From NCBI GenBank assembly GCA_015486845.1, contig WFQU01000103.1, positions 1 through 37,688 of the forward strand: 37,688 nt of DNA, read 5' to 3'. The notes below the pieces were generated by a model. That model was not told the DNA's origin. It was given only the letters and a program-made list of their open reading frames with translations, and did no database searches. The position numbers and the translations under genes were made by a program. Of this stretch, positions 1 through 7,816 are shown piece by piece. The stretch is from Anaerolineae bacterium. GTDB taxonomy: Bacteria > Chloroflexota > Anaerolineae > JAADDB01. Numbering within the stretch: position 1 is the first letter of the stretch; every line of letters begins with the position of its first letter.

Positions 1-187
1 CCTCCACTCCGGTGCCGTGGCGAGGTACGTCAAGGTTGCGTCCGCTGCCAAGAGGCTGCTCAACACCAGCCCCCTTTCAGGGGGCTTCTTGGCGACGTAG
101 CACGGGGATTTGACCCCCGTGCGCTCGGGCGGAGAATGCTGTTGATTAGAAGTTCAACTTCTGCGAGAAGTTGAACTTCTTAAAGGG
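1..187 (+). repeat. Composite intergenic repeat, module B (3' part)
   Basis: The window opens inside a repeat that recurs near 10796-10985, 16705-16985 and 21345-21625. It contains three hairpins: AGCCCCC/GGGGGCT near 69-86, GCACGGGG (100-107) with CCCCGTGC (115-122), and a perfect 15-bp stem AGAAGTTCAACTTCT (148-162) with its complement (166-180) around a 3-nt loop. The block ends with a conserved TTAAAGGG. The left end is cut by the window edge. It is non-coding as far as I can see. Confidence 0.85.
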
Positions 188-290
188 CAAGCTGCGTTGC
201 GCTTAGCTTTTTCCCCTCCCCATGTCGGGGAGGGGAAGGCTTACCGCCCAAAAGGGCGGTAAGCCAGGGGAGAGGTCTTATTTTCAAAGG
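188..290 (+). repeat. Intergenic repeat, module C, abutting the RBS of the next gene
   Basis: This block resembles 11150-11268. It holds two perfect hairpins: CCCCTCCCC (213-221) with GGGGAGGGG (227-235), and CTTACCGCCC (240-249) with GGGCGGTAAG (254-263) around AAAA. It ends in a shared phrase, GGAGAGGTCTTATTTTCAAA. The sequence directly after that phrase is the strong Shine-Dalgarno (AAGGAGGT) of the M24 peptidase gene, so repeat and RBS are contiguous. The stems could act as a terminator or an mRNA 5' structure; neither is proven. Confidence 0.75.
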
Positions 291-297
291 AGGTACG

Positions 298-1476
298 ATG
301 GATTACAAAAAAATACAAGCATTGTTGCAAGCCAAACAGATCGACGGGTGGCTGCTTTACGACTTCGAAGGGATGAACCCGGTGGCCCGGCGGTTAGCGC
401 CATTGCCAGAAGGCAATCTGCTCACCAGACGCTGGATATACTGGATTCCGACCACCGGCCGACCAACCTGGTTGGTGCACCGCATCGAAAAGGGAGGTTT
501 TCGGGCTGTCAGCGAGCCCGTGCGCAGCTACATCAGCTGGCGTTCCTGGCAAGAAGGTATTCGATCATTGCTGGGCAATGCCAAACGCGTCGCCGTGGAA
601 TATTCCCCGGGCAACGCCATTCCTTACGTGAGCCGGGTCGACGCTGGCACAGTCGAGATGCTGCGTTCGTTAGGATTGGAGGTTGTATCCTCGGCGGACC
701 TGGTGCAGGCGGTGGAAGCTGTACTCTCACCCGAGCAATTATCCAGTCAGCGCCGGGCAGCGACAGCGTTGTTGGAAATCAAAACGGCCGCCTTTGCTTT
801 AGTGCATCAACGACTACAAGCGCAGCAACAGATTAGCGAGGTTGACGTACAACGGTTCATTGTGGATCAATTCGAGAAACGCGGCCTGACGACTGGCCAT
901 CCGCCCATTGTCGGCGTCAACGGGCACGCTGCCGATCCACATTTTGCGCCTAATCCAAAGGACGACACGCCGATTCGCCCCGGCGATTTCCTGCTCATCG
1001 ACTTGTGGGCTAAAGAAAAGACGCCGGGCGCTGTTTACGGAGATATCACCTGGGTGGGCTACGGCGGCACAGAAGTGCCGGCGCGCATACAGCATGTTTT
1101 CAACATCGTGCGCCGGGCACGCGATGCGGCGGTGCAACGTGCGCAAGATGGCCTACACGCCGGACAACCTGTCTACGGCTATCAAGTGGACGATGCCGCC
1201 CGCACCGTGATTAGCAGAGCCGGTTTCGGCGATTATTTCATTCATCGCACCGGACACAATATCAGCGTAGAAACCCACGGCAACGGCGTCAATATGGATA
1301 ATCTGGAGACGCAAGATCGCCGGCAATTAGTACCGGGGATTTGCTTCTCCGTGGAGCCGGGCATTTATTTGCCAGAAGAAGGTTTCGGCGTTCGCCTGGA
1401 AATCGACGTTTATGTGCACGAACATGCTGTGGAAGTTACGACTTTGCCTTTGCAAGAAGCGCTCATTCGTTTCTAA
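298..1476 (+). CDS. M24 family metallopeptidase (Xaa-Pro aminopeptidase-like)
   Basis: This is a probable cytoplasmic aminopeptidase or prolidase of the pita-bread fold, a family that cleaves Xaa-Pro bonds with two metal ions. The N-terminal half (about 1-150) is a creatinase-like domain and the C-terminal half (about 155-392) is the catalytic domain. All five expected metal ligands are visible: D235 (LLIDLW), D249 (GDITW), H320 (RTGH), E353 (SVEPGIY) and E368 (RLEID). The 392-residue length is normal. The ATG sits about 5 nt after an excellent AAGGAGGT, so the start is firm. The gene stands alone between a repeat block and a convergent gene. The exact substrate cannot be read from sequence. 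Confidence 0.93.
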   Translation: MDYKKIQALLQAKQIDGWLLYDFEGMNPVARRLAPLPEGNLLTRRWIYWIPTTGRPTWLVHRIEKGGFRAVSEPVRSYISWRSWQEGIRSLLGNAKRVAVEYSPGNAIPYVSRVDAGTVEMLRSLGLEVVSSADLVQAVEAVLSPEQLSSQRRAATALLEIKTAAFALVHQRLQAQQQISEVDVQRFIVDQFEKRGLTTGHPPIVGVNGHAADPHFAPNPKDDTPIRPGDFLLIDLWAKEKTPGAVYGDITWVGYGGTEVPARIQHVFNIVRRARDAAVQRAQDGLHAGQPVYGYQVDDAARTVISRAGFGDYFIHRTGHNISVETHGNGVNMDNLETQDRRQLVPGICFSVEPGIYLPEEGFGVRLEIDVYVHEHAVEVTTLPLQEALIRF

Positions 1477-1512
1477 ACAGCCAATACGCGCATCAGCGTG
1501 AAGCCAATAACA

Positions 1513-1547
1513 AGCCCGGCCACGATGGTCTCAATCGCAGCCGGGCT
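1513..1547. terminator. Bidirectional terminator-like hairpin between convergent genes
   Basis: AGCCCGGC (1513-1520) pairs with GCCGGGCT (1540-1547), and an inner CGAT/ATCG stem (1523-1526 with 1534-1537) continues it across a small CA/CA internal loop. It lies between the stop codons of the M24 gene and the secreted glycosidase. The + strand continues CATTCTATTTAT and the - strand TTGTTATTGG, so the T tracts are only moderate. Confidence 0.55.
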
Positions 1548-1555
1548 CATTCTAT

Positions 1556-4500
1556 TTATCGCTGTGCCGCTATGTTGAACATGAGTGTTCTGGCCAGTGC
1601 CGGCAACGTCGGCACGAGGTACAATTTGTCATGTTGAAAATCGGATGCCAACCCGAAAGGCAATGTAGCTGCCCGGCCAGGCAGCAAACGCACTGTTTTA
1701 CCATCTTTCGGGTCAATGACATAAACACCCGGTGCATCGGCCACGTACAAATAGCCACTGGTTGGATCGACCGCCAGCGCATAAGCCAAAGCAAAGGGAC
1801 GGTCTAACCGGCATTGGATTTTCCCTACCATGACGCCTCGCTCCGTATCGATCATCGCGATATTGTGCAAGCGCGGCGACAAAGTATAAAGCACATACAA
1901 ACGGTGTCTTTTCGTGTCCACAGCCATCCCCTGAGGAATGCCTAAGCCGGGCAGACGGGTCTTGAATCGCTGGCCGCCGGGCTTTACGGACATGGTCAAA
2001 ACACTACGTTCCCCCGGCAAAGAAACGAAAAGCTGATCACTTTGCGGTGGTGCCAGCACTACGTAAGGCGCGCTTCCTACCCGGTAACGATTAACTTCCC
2101 GTCCGCTGGCGGCGTCAAAAGCCACCACATCGCCACTGCCGGTAGCTGCCACGTACAATGTGTTGTTCCGCCAGGCCAGGCCGCTTGGCTGCCGGGCGCC
2201 GGAGAGGCGCCGAACTTTTAACCCGGTTTTATTGTAAACTGCCACCTGGTTGCCTTCCCAACTGGAAAGATAGAGCTTGCCGCCGGCAAACAGCATATCT
2301 TGCGGCGAAATACCGGGCAATGTCGATGATTGAATTGTTATGGCCTCTTTGTCACTGAATTTTGTGGCGCGTAACACGCCACGATCCGCAGTGTAAACAG
2401 TGCCGCTTTGCGGATCAATGGCTAACGCGGATAACCGGTCTGCCGGCGCGTTCTGCGTATGCAATGGCCACGCCGCCGCGCTGATCAGCGGCACATATAG
2501 TCGTGCAGTCGGCGTGATGGGTGTCCTCTGCGCGGGCAAAGGTGCCGTCGTCGTGGCTGCCAACGCCGTGGCCGGCACAGGGCCATCCTGGATTATCGTA
2601 ACTACGCCATGGGCACCATTGGTATAAAGAAGCTGGTGCGTTTCGTCGAGCAACAACTGATTGGCCGGGGCCCCGGCCAACGGCAGGGCCGGGAAGCGGT
2701 GACCGCCTAACGTCAACGGTAAAATCGTGTCCCGGTCGGCGCAAGCGATGAAGAGATGCGTCGTCATCTGGTTATAAGCTACTGCCTGGGGCACACAGCC
2801 AACGGCAATATCGTAACGCACACCGTTGAGCATATTCAACACTGTAATGGAGCGGTCCGTCTCATTAGCCGTAAGAAGTAAGTTTTCCCTGCCCGGCGGA
2901 AGCACCGCAATGGGGCCACGGCCCACTAACCATTTTGACTTCAACAAACCATCGGTGCGGTTTAGCAGCATGACCTGATTTTTGCCGTGGACAGCCACGT
3001 AAATTGTGTCGGCATCCAGCGCCACCCCGGCTGGCTGCCACGGAATTGACCATGATTCGCTCACGGTCAGCGCCGCGGTCAAACGCAAAAGTTGGTTCTG
3101 CCCCGGCAAAGTCAGATAAGCTTCATGCCCACTCGACTCCGCTACGCTGGCGAATACCTTGCTCGCCAGACGCTTCGTAATCCAGCGGGATGGTGTGGCC
3201 AAAGCGGTAGTATTCCAGACCTGGTTACCTTGCGTTACCCAGATCTGGCCGCTGGCAGCGCTATAATCCAGGCCGACCACCTGTGTCAACGTAACCGGTA
3301 GCGTTACCGCCCAGCGCGATTGGCCGGACAAAGCGTCGTATGTCACGATCCGATTGCCCTGGCTGACGCAAAGGGTTCCTCCATCCAGCGCTAAGCGCTG
3401 CCCAGGCGTGGTTAATTGCCAGTAAGCCAACACTTGTGGCGCACGCACCTGCGTAGGCGTAACAGGCTGGGGTGGTTGTGGCACCGGCGGTATCGTTGGT
3501 AGTGGCGTGTTAGTCGCTGTCACCATTGCGGTGGATGTGGCTGTATTGGTTGGAGCTCCGGTCGGCGTAGCCGTGTTGGCCGGCGTTGCCGTCCTTGTTG
3601 CGGTGGGCGTGGGTGTCTTGGTTGGTGAAGGCGTCTTGGTCGGCGTCGGCGAAGGCGTTCGGGTTGGCGTGGCGGTGCATGTGGCGGTAGGCGTGGGTGT
3701 AGGTGCGACGACATAAACACCGGCCACATTGTTCAGCGAAGGCAGCGTGCCGCCGTTATAGGTTCCCCCCGCGTTCAGGTAAAAATTGGAGGAATAATTG
3801 TGTACCGGCGTGCGCGCCTGGAAGCGCAATATCAGGGTGCCACTTCCTTCGCCCCACTTGCCCAATGGCTTGACATAATCGTATTCCGGGTGATGGCTGC
3901 CGTTGGGTGCCATCCAGTCCCAGGGCGTCCAATAGCCGTCCGGATCACTGAGTTCGTATGGTGCAACGACTTTTACTTCCGGCCAAATGCGCCAATAATC
4001 CCCTTCGAAAGCGCTTTTCATGTAATCGGCACGGTTCCACTCAAAAATGGACGGATAGCCTTGCCAGGTAAAATCGGCCTGGCCGATGGCATAGCCGGTT
4101 TCGCTGATGATGACTTTGACGCCGGTGCGGCCCCAGGCAGCTAATTGGGCCAATTCCAGCTGGTAACTGTCAATGGTGAGACGGTTGACATTGCCGGCGC
4201 TACCGTTGTGGATATTGTACTCCGGTGGATGATTGCCGGGGTAGGGATGCGTTGCCCAATAATCAAATTTCCATAAAATATCCGGCTTGGCCCGCAACAT
4301 GGCGTTGATGAAAGCGAGATTATCGTAATCGCCGCCGGGGCTCAGCGGTGCGTTGAGCACTTTGATGCGGGAATCCCCAATAGCGTGAATGGCGTCCGCC
4401 ACCGCGCTGAAGAATTCGGCGTACTCGGTGGGGTTGGCTTGATTGCTCCATTCCATGTTCAAATTGGGCTCATTGCCCACTTGGATGTATAGCGTGCGAC

Positions 4501-5179
4501 CGTCCACCCGGGGCAAGCCTGCCACAAAAGCGCGGTAGCGCTGGGCAATCTCGCTGTACGGCGGCCAGCCATTCCGTTCCGGTTTGTACCAATAGCCGCC
4601 ACCTCGTTTGCCGCCGAAGCGGACAATCACGTCGTTGTGGTGGTTATAGGCATCCCAGATAAAATTGGCCCACTCAGAAGGCAGTGCCGTGGTCTGCAAT
4701 GTCACCGGCGAGAAAAGCTGTTTAATGGTACCGTTGTCGCCAATGAGATCGTGCGCCCAGGCCACATGGTTACGGGGTAAAGAAGCATCTTGCCAGTGTT
4801 CCTGGGCAAACGTGTTGATGCCGAAAAAATTGCCGGCTTTGCCACCGGGAAGACGGCTTAGATTCCAAGTGTAGCGGCTGCCACGCTGAGATGGGCTTGG
4901 TGCGCCGTAATATACGCCATTGCCGTACACGCGGCTGGAACCGGCCACGTAACTGAAACCGGCCGGCAATTGCACGTTCAGGTGCAAGCTGTGGGCATCG
5001 TAACTGTGGCTGTTCGTCAGCTTGACGGTGTAGTTGACGACATTTCCGCCCACGACGACATCAGGATAAACCGAGGCGGTGGCGTGAATCGTGGCCGTGT
5101 CTGCTTGCCCGACAGGGGTCAAAATGAGGGCCAAAGCCGAGAAAACGAACAATATAGTTGTGAGCCATTTTTTGTGCAT
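1556..5179 (-). CDS. Secreted clan-A glycoside-hydrolase-like protein with split DUF11-like domain, Thr/Pro linker and beta-propeller regions
   Basis: The protein has 1207 residues from the ATG at 5179, which starts a good signal peptide (MHKKW, then a hydrophobic stretch). A start 30 nt further upstream has no RBS and would spoil the signal. Residues about 28-113 look like the first half of a DUF11/Ig-like domain (LPAGFSYVAGSS, then YTWNLSRLP). Residues about 117-440 resemble a clan-A TIM-barrel glycosidase, with GNEPN (E237, likely acid/base) and ISETGY (E360, likely nucleophile). Residues about 444-491 (TLILRFQARTPV onward) resemble the second half of DUF11. A Thr/Pro-rich linker (about 492-578) follows, then two stretches of YVTN/NHL-like blades (about 580-880 and 910-1207). 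It is likely an exported cell-surface polysaccharide-acting or binding protein. The GH family and substrate are not assigned. Confidence 0.8.
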   Translation of the reverse strand: MHKKWLTTILFVFSALALILTPVGQADTATIHATASVYPDVVVGGNVVNYTVKLTNSHSYDAHSLHLNVQLPAGFSYVAGSSRVYGNGVYYGAPSPSQRGSRYTWNLSRLPGGKAGNFFGINTFAQEHWQDASLPRNHVAWAHDLIGDNGTIKQLFSPVTLQTTALPSEWANFIWDAYNHHNDVIVRFGGKRGGGYWYKPERNGWPPYSEIAQRYRAFVAGLPRVDGRTLYIQVGNEPNLNMEWSNQANPTEYAEFFSAVADAIHAIGDSRIKVLNAPLSPGGDYDNLAFINAMLRAKPDILWKFDYWATHPYPGNHPPEYNIHNGSAGNVNRLTIDSYQLELAQLAAWGRTGVKVIISETGYAIGQADFTWQGYPSIFEWNRADYMKSAFEGDYWRIWPEVKVVAPYELSDPDGYWTPWDWMAPNGSHHPEYDYVKPLGKWGEGSGTLILRFQARTPVHNYSSNFYLNAGGTYNGGTLPSLNNVAGVYVVAPTPTPTATCTATPTRTPSPTPTKTPSPTKTPTPTATRTATPANTATPTGAPTNTATSTAMVTATNTPLPTIPPVPQPPQPVTPTQVRAPQVLAYWQLTTPGQRLALDGGTLCVSQGNRIVTYDALSGQSRWAVTLPVTLTQVVGLDYSAASGQIWVTQGNQVWNTTALATPSRWITKRLASKVFASVAESSGHEAYLTLPGQNQLLRLTAALTVSESWSIPWQPAGVALDADTIYVAVHGKNQVMLLNRTDGLLKSKWLVGRGPIAVLPPGRENLLLTANETDRSITVLNMLNGVRYDIAVGCVPQAVAYNQMTTHLFIACADRDTILPLTLGGHRFPALPLAGAPANQLLLDETHQLLYTNGAHGVVTIIQDGPVPATALAATTTAPLPAQRTPITPTARLYVPLISAAAWPLHTQNAPADRLSALAIDPQSGTVYTADRGVLRATKFSDKEAITIQSSTLPGISPQDMLFAGGKLYLSSWEGNQVAVYNKTGLKVRRLSGARQPSGLAWRNNTLYVAATGSGDVVAFDAASGREVNRYRVGSAPYVVLAPPQSDQLFVSLPGERSVLTMSVKPGGQRFKTRLPGLGIPQGMAVDTKRHRLYVLYTLSPRLHNIAMIDTERGVMVGKIQCRLDRPFALAYALAVDPTSGYLYVADAPGVYVIDPKDGKTVRLLPGRAATLPFGLASDFQHDKLYLVPTLPALARTLMFNIAAQR
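3446..3706 (-). repeat. Low-complexity Thr/Pro linker-coding tract
   Basis: This in-frame tract of the secreted glycosidase gene encodes about 87 residues dominated by Thr, Pro, Ala and Ser (PTPTAT, TPSPTPTKT). On the + strand it reads as degenerate GGCGTNGG repeats. Linkers of this kind join catalytic and binding domains of secreted proteins, especially in Chloroflexota. The tract is prone to slippage, so its length may vary between strains. Confidence 0.85.
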
Positions 5180-5255
5180 GATCTCAATTCCGCTGTCTCT
5201 GTAAAACATTACGGCTGGGTGATCAATAGTTTCTGCGCTCGGGCTTAATACTGTT

Positions 5256-5825
5256 TCACTGAGGTTTAGGGCGCTTATCGAACCTCAGATTCCACCGATG
5301 CGTCCAGATTCTAATATCACGCCTTCTCTGTAAACTATGAAACAGTCGGCTATCAAAACGTCTGGTTATGATCAAACCCCTTACGCGCTGGTCCGGTTTC
5401 GCCAGGTGTTTCCTAACCCACTCCATGTAACGATCCACCTGTGCAATAACGCGATCAGGTGCTCGGTCCCTTTTGAGTTCTACAACGACCAGACTGCTCT
5501 TTTGGTCAATGCAGAGTAAATCGATTTCACCCGCTTTCGTACGATATCGGACACCTACTGGGGTATCTCGTTTTCCACTTCTGCTCTCCAACTCGCTGTG
5601 GTCGTCAAAAATACTCCATCCCGGAAACAACTCTTTGAAATGTTCAAGGATATACTTCTCTATGTGTCGTTCAAGAATCTCTTCAGCGGAAGACAACGAG
5701 TCAGCGTTCTTGAGCTGTTTTTCCTTTCGCTCAATGAAATAGTCCGAAACGAGAAAACCACCTATGATTATTAAAACACCTACTATGGCACCGAAAAACG
5801 CGCTGGCAAACGGAGATATCATCAT
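5256..5825 (-). CDS. Membrane-anchored PD-(D/E)XK nuclease-like protein (NucS/RecB-like fold)
   Basis: The protein has 189 residues from the ATG at 5825, which has GGAAGAG 7 nt upstream. A longer in-frame reading to 5966 would run through the promoter and leader hairpin, so I reject it. One N-terminal membrane segment (FFGAIVGVLIIIGGFLV) is followed by a charged helical region. The C-terminal domain carries the nuclease core GEIDLLCID, then VVVELKRDRAPDRVIAQVDRYMEW, with the D, the ExK and the downstream Q and Y typical of NucS/DUF91-like enzymes. The membrane anchor is unusual for this family. The role (repair, defence or RNA/DNA turnover) is unknown. The gene ends 76 nt before the start codon of the secreted glycosidase on the same strand. 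Confidence 0.72.
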   Translation of the reverse strand: MMISPFASAFFGAIVGVLIIIGGFLVSDYFIERKEKQLKNADSLSSAEEILERHIEKYILEHFKELFPGWSIFDDHSELESRSGKRDTPVGVRYRTKAGEIDLLCIDQKSSLVVVELKRDRAPDRVIAQVDRYMEWVRKHLAKPDQRVRGLIITRRFDSRLFHSLQRRRDIRIWTHRWNLRFDKRPKPQ

Positions 5826-5864
5826 CAACTGACTCTTCCAAATAAAGGTCTTCTGCAAATCTTT

Positions 5865-5886
5865 ATCCCTGGATTGCACCAGGGAT
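5865..5886 (-). other. Leader hairpin of the nuclease mRNA
   Basis: A perfect 8-bp stem, ATCCCTGG (5865-5872) with CCAGGGAT (5879-5886) and a 6-nt loop, lies between the putative promoter and the start codon of the nuclease gene. No T run follows on the coding strand, so it may be a 5'-UTR structure or a protein-binding palindrome rather than a terminator. Confidence 0.45.
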
Positions 5887-5915
5887 CTCTGGCGGATAGT
5901 GGTACAACCACCAAG

Positions 5916-5924
5916 ATTATAGCA
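5916..5924 (-). promoter_or_regulatory. Extended -10 promoter for the nuclease gene
   Basis: On the minus strand the sequence reads TGC TATAAT, a perfect -10 hexamer (5916-5921) with the extended TGn motif (5922-5924). No good -35 is visible, which is tolerated by extended -10 promoters. It lies about 90 nt upstream of the chosen ATG. Confidence 0.5.
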
Positions 5925-5988
5925 TATTTCACGCGTTCTTAGCGAATGGCGGAAACAGAACGTCATGCCCGAGGCGACGGAAAGAAGG

Positions 5989-7812
5989 CTATACCGGCCA
6001 CAGACGCGGCACCATGAAGAGCGCTACCAGCAAAATGAGCAAATAAACCGGCAAGCCGGATTTAATGAAGTCGCGAAACCGATAGCCGCCAGGCCCGGCA
6101 ATGAGCAAATTCGTCTGGCTCATGTACGGCGAAAGGAAATATGTCGAAGTAGCCAAAGCTACTGTCACTAACAAAGGTGCCACACTATGGCCGGCCTGAT
6201 GCGCCACGGAAATAGCGATGGGCCCCATCAGCACGGCAGTTGTCGTGCCGCCGATAATTTGGGTCAGCAGGCTGGCCAACAAGAAAATCGCCAGCAGGTT
6301 AATCTGCACGCTTTGCTGGACCAACCAACCGCCCATCGATACACCTATAAACGTCGCCAAGCCGCTTTTTTGCATGGCAATGCCCACGGGCAAAAAACCG
6401 GCGATCAGCACTAACGTACCCCAATCGATCGCTTTGTACATTTGTCTCGGCGTCAACACACCCAATAAGACCACCGCCGTGGCCGTGCCAGCCATGACCG
6501 TCACGGTGGATAATAGATTGCTGCTCAAAAGAACCAACATACCCATGAGCAGCGCCAACATCGGCCAAGTCTTCGGCGTGACTTGACTGCCTGGCACTTC
6601 TCCTAAATCGCTCAGCAGGCTCATGATGCCATCTTGCGCTGCAATGCGCATATTTTGCCGGGCGCCGTGTACCAGCAAGGCATCACCAATCCGTAACGGC
6701 AAATGGCCAATATCCTGATAAAACGATGTCGGCCCCCGTAAAACAGCTAAGACATTCAAATGATAGCGTTCACGGAATTGCCAGGAAGCAAGGGTTCTGT
6801 TCACCAATTGTGAGCGCGGGGGAATGATCATTTCCGCGACGCTTTCTTCCGGCGGCATCAAGCGCACTAATTCACTCAAGCGTATCCGGCCCATGATCTC
6901 CAAATCGTGCGTAGCGCATAGCTGCGCCACCGCCCCCGGCCGGCCTTCTAAGATGAGCAAATCGTTGGCGTAAACCACTAAGTCGGTCACAGCAGCTTGC
7001 AAAGGCGCCGTTTTCTGGCCGGCGGGAAGAACGCCAATGACAAGCACGTCGAACTGTTGGCCAAATTGCAACAGGGACAAATGAGCGCCGTTCAAAGAAG
7101 AGCCGGAGCGAACCCTGACCTGATAAAACAAACGACGCACGCCATAGCCTTTTTCAACAGCTTTGGCTTGGCTATCCACAGGCTTAATAATAGCGCTACT
7201 GGTAAAGGGTAGCCATTTCTGACCAATCAGGAGCAAGTAGGCCATACCGACTAACAATAACGTCACACCCAAAGGCAAAAAGGCAAAGGTCGATAGCGCC
7301 TTACCCGTTTCCTGCTCCAATAAGCCGGCGATGACGATATTAGGCGGTGTGCCGATGATGGTCATCATGCCGCCGAAAACAGTGGCTAAAGAGAGAGGAA
7401 CGAGCACTTTACCGGGACGGAGGGACCCGCTTTCAGCCAGCTTCATCACCACTGGCAAGAAGACGGCCACCACACCAATATTGCTCATGAAAGCAGAGAG
7501 CAGCGCAGCTAAGAACATGATCGCCATGGTTAACCGGCGTTCGTCGGAACCAACTAAGCGCGTCAACTGCTGTCCCAACCAAACGGCCACGCCGCTATAA
7601 CGCAAGCCAGCGCCAAACACGAAAACAGAAGCAATGATGATCGTGGCTGGGGCGCTGAAGCCGGAGAACGCCTCCGCCGGAGACAGCAAACCGCTGAAGC
7701 TAAAAGCCAATAACGTGCACAACGCCACAATATCGCTGCTCAACTTGCGACTAAACAGCAAAAGGATACTGCCCAAAAGAATAAGGGTTGTCATCCACAT
7801 GGTCGGCGTCAT
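5989..7812 (-). CDS. SLC13/ArsB-NhaD superfamily permease with two TrkA-C (RCK-C) domains
   Basis: This is a polytopic inner-membrane transporter of the ion-transporter superfamily (SLC13, CitM, ArsB), which usually moves anions such as sulfate or dicarboxylates with Na+ or H+. Two hydrophobic blocks (about residues 1-200 and 415-607) flank a soluble middle of about 200 residues with two RCK-C-like units (GSSLNGAHLSLLQFGQQFDV and VNRTLASWQFRERYHLNVL). This is the layout of bacterial SLC13 permeases with regulatory TrkA-C pairs. From the ATG at 7812 it is 607 residues. The ATG lies 4 nt after the stop of the 7TM sensor gene, so the two are probably co-transcribed and the sensor may relate to the transported solute. 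The substrate is not determined. Confidence 0.87.
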   Translation of the reverse strand: MTPTMWMTTLILLGSILLLFSRKLSSDIVALCTLLAFSFSGLLSPAEAFSGFSAPATIIIASVFVFGAGLRYSGVAVWLGQQLTRLVGSDERRLTMAIMFLAALLSAFMSNIGVVAVFLPVVMKLAESGSLRPGKVLVPLSLATVFGGMMTIIGTPPNIVIAGLLEQETGKALSTFAFLPLGVTLLLVGMAYLLLIGQKWLPFTSSAIIKPVDSQAKAVEKGYGVRRLFYQVRVRSGSSLNGAHLSLLQFGQQFDVLVIGVLPAGQKTAPLQAAVTDLVVYANDLLILEGRPGAVAQLCATHDLEIMGRIRLSELVRLMPPEESVAEMIIPPRSQLVNRTLASWQFRERYHLNVLAVLRGPTSFYQDIGHLPLRIGDALLVHGARQNMRIAAQDGIMSLLSDLGEVPGSQVTPKTWPMLALLMGMLVLLSSNLLSTVTVMAGTATAVVLLGVLTPRQMYKAIDWGTLVLIAGFLPVGIAMQKSGLATFIGVSMGGWLVQQSVQINLLAIFLLASLLTQIIGGTTTAVLMGPIAISVAHQAGHSVAPLLVTVALATSTYFLSPYMSQTNLLIAGPGGYRFRDFIKSGLPVYLLILLVALFMVPRLWPV

Positions 7813-7816
7813 GACT

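Noticed and set aside
3507-3729. Open frames rich in Val/Gly or Pro/Arg opposite or alongside the Thr/Pro linker
   Set aside because: They are shadows of the low-complexity tract of the secreted glycosidase gene.
5826-5966. N-terminal extension of the nuclease
   Set aside because: The extended frame crosses the promoter and leader hairpin; the ATG at 5825 has a good RBS and precedes the membrane segment directly.
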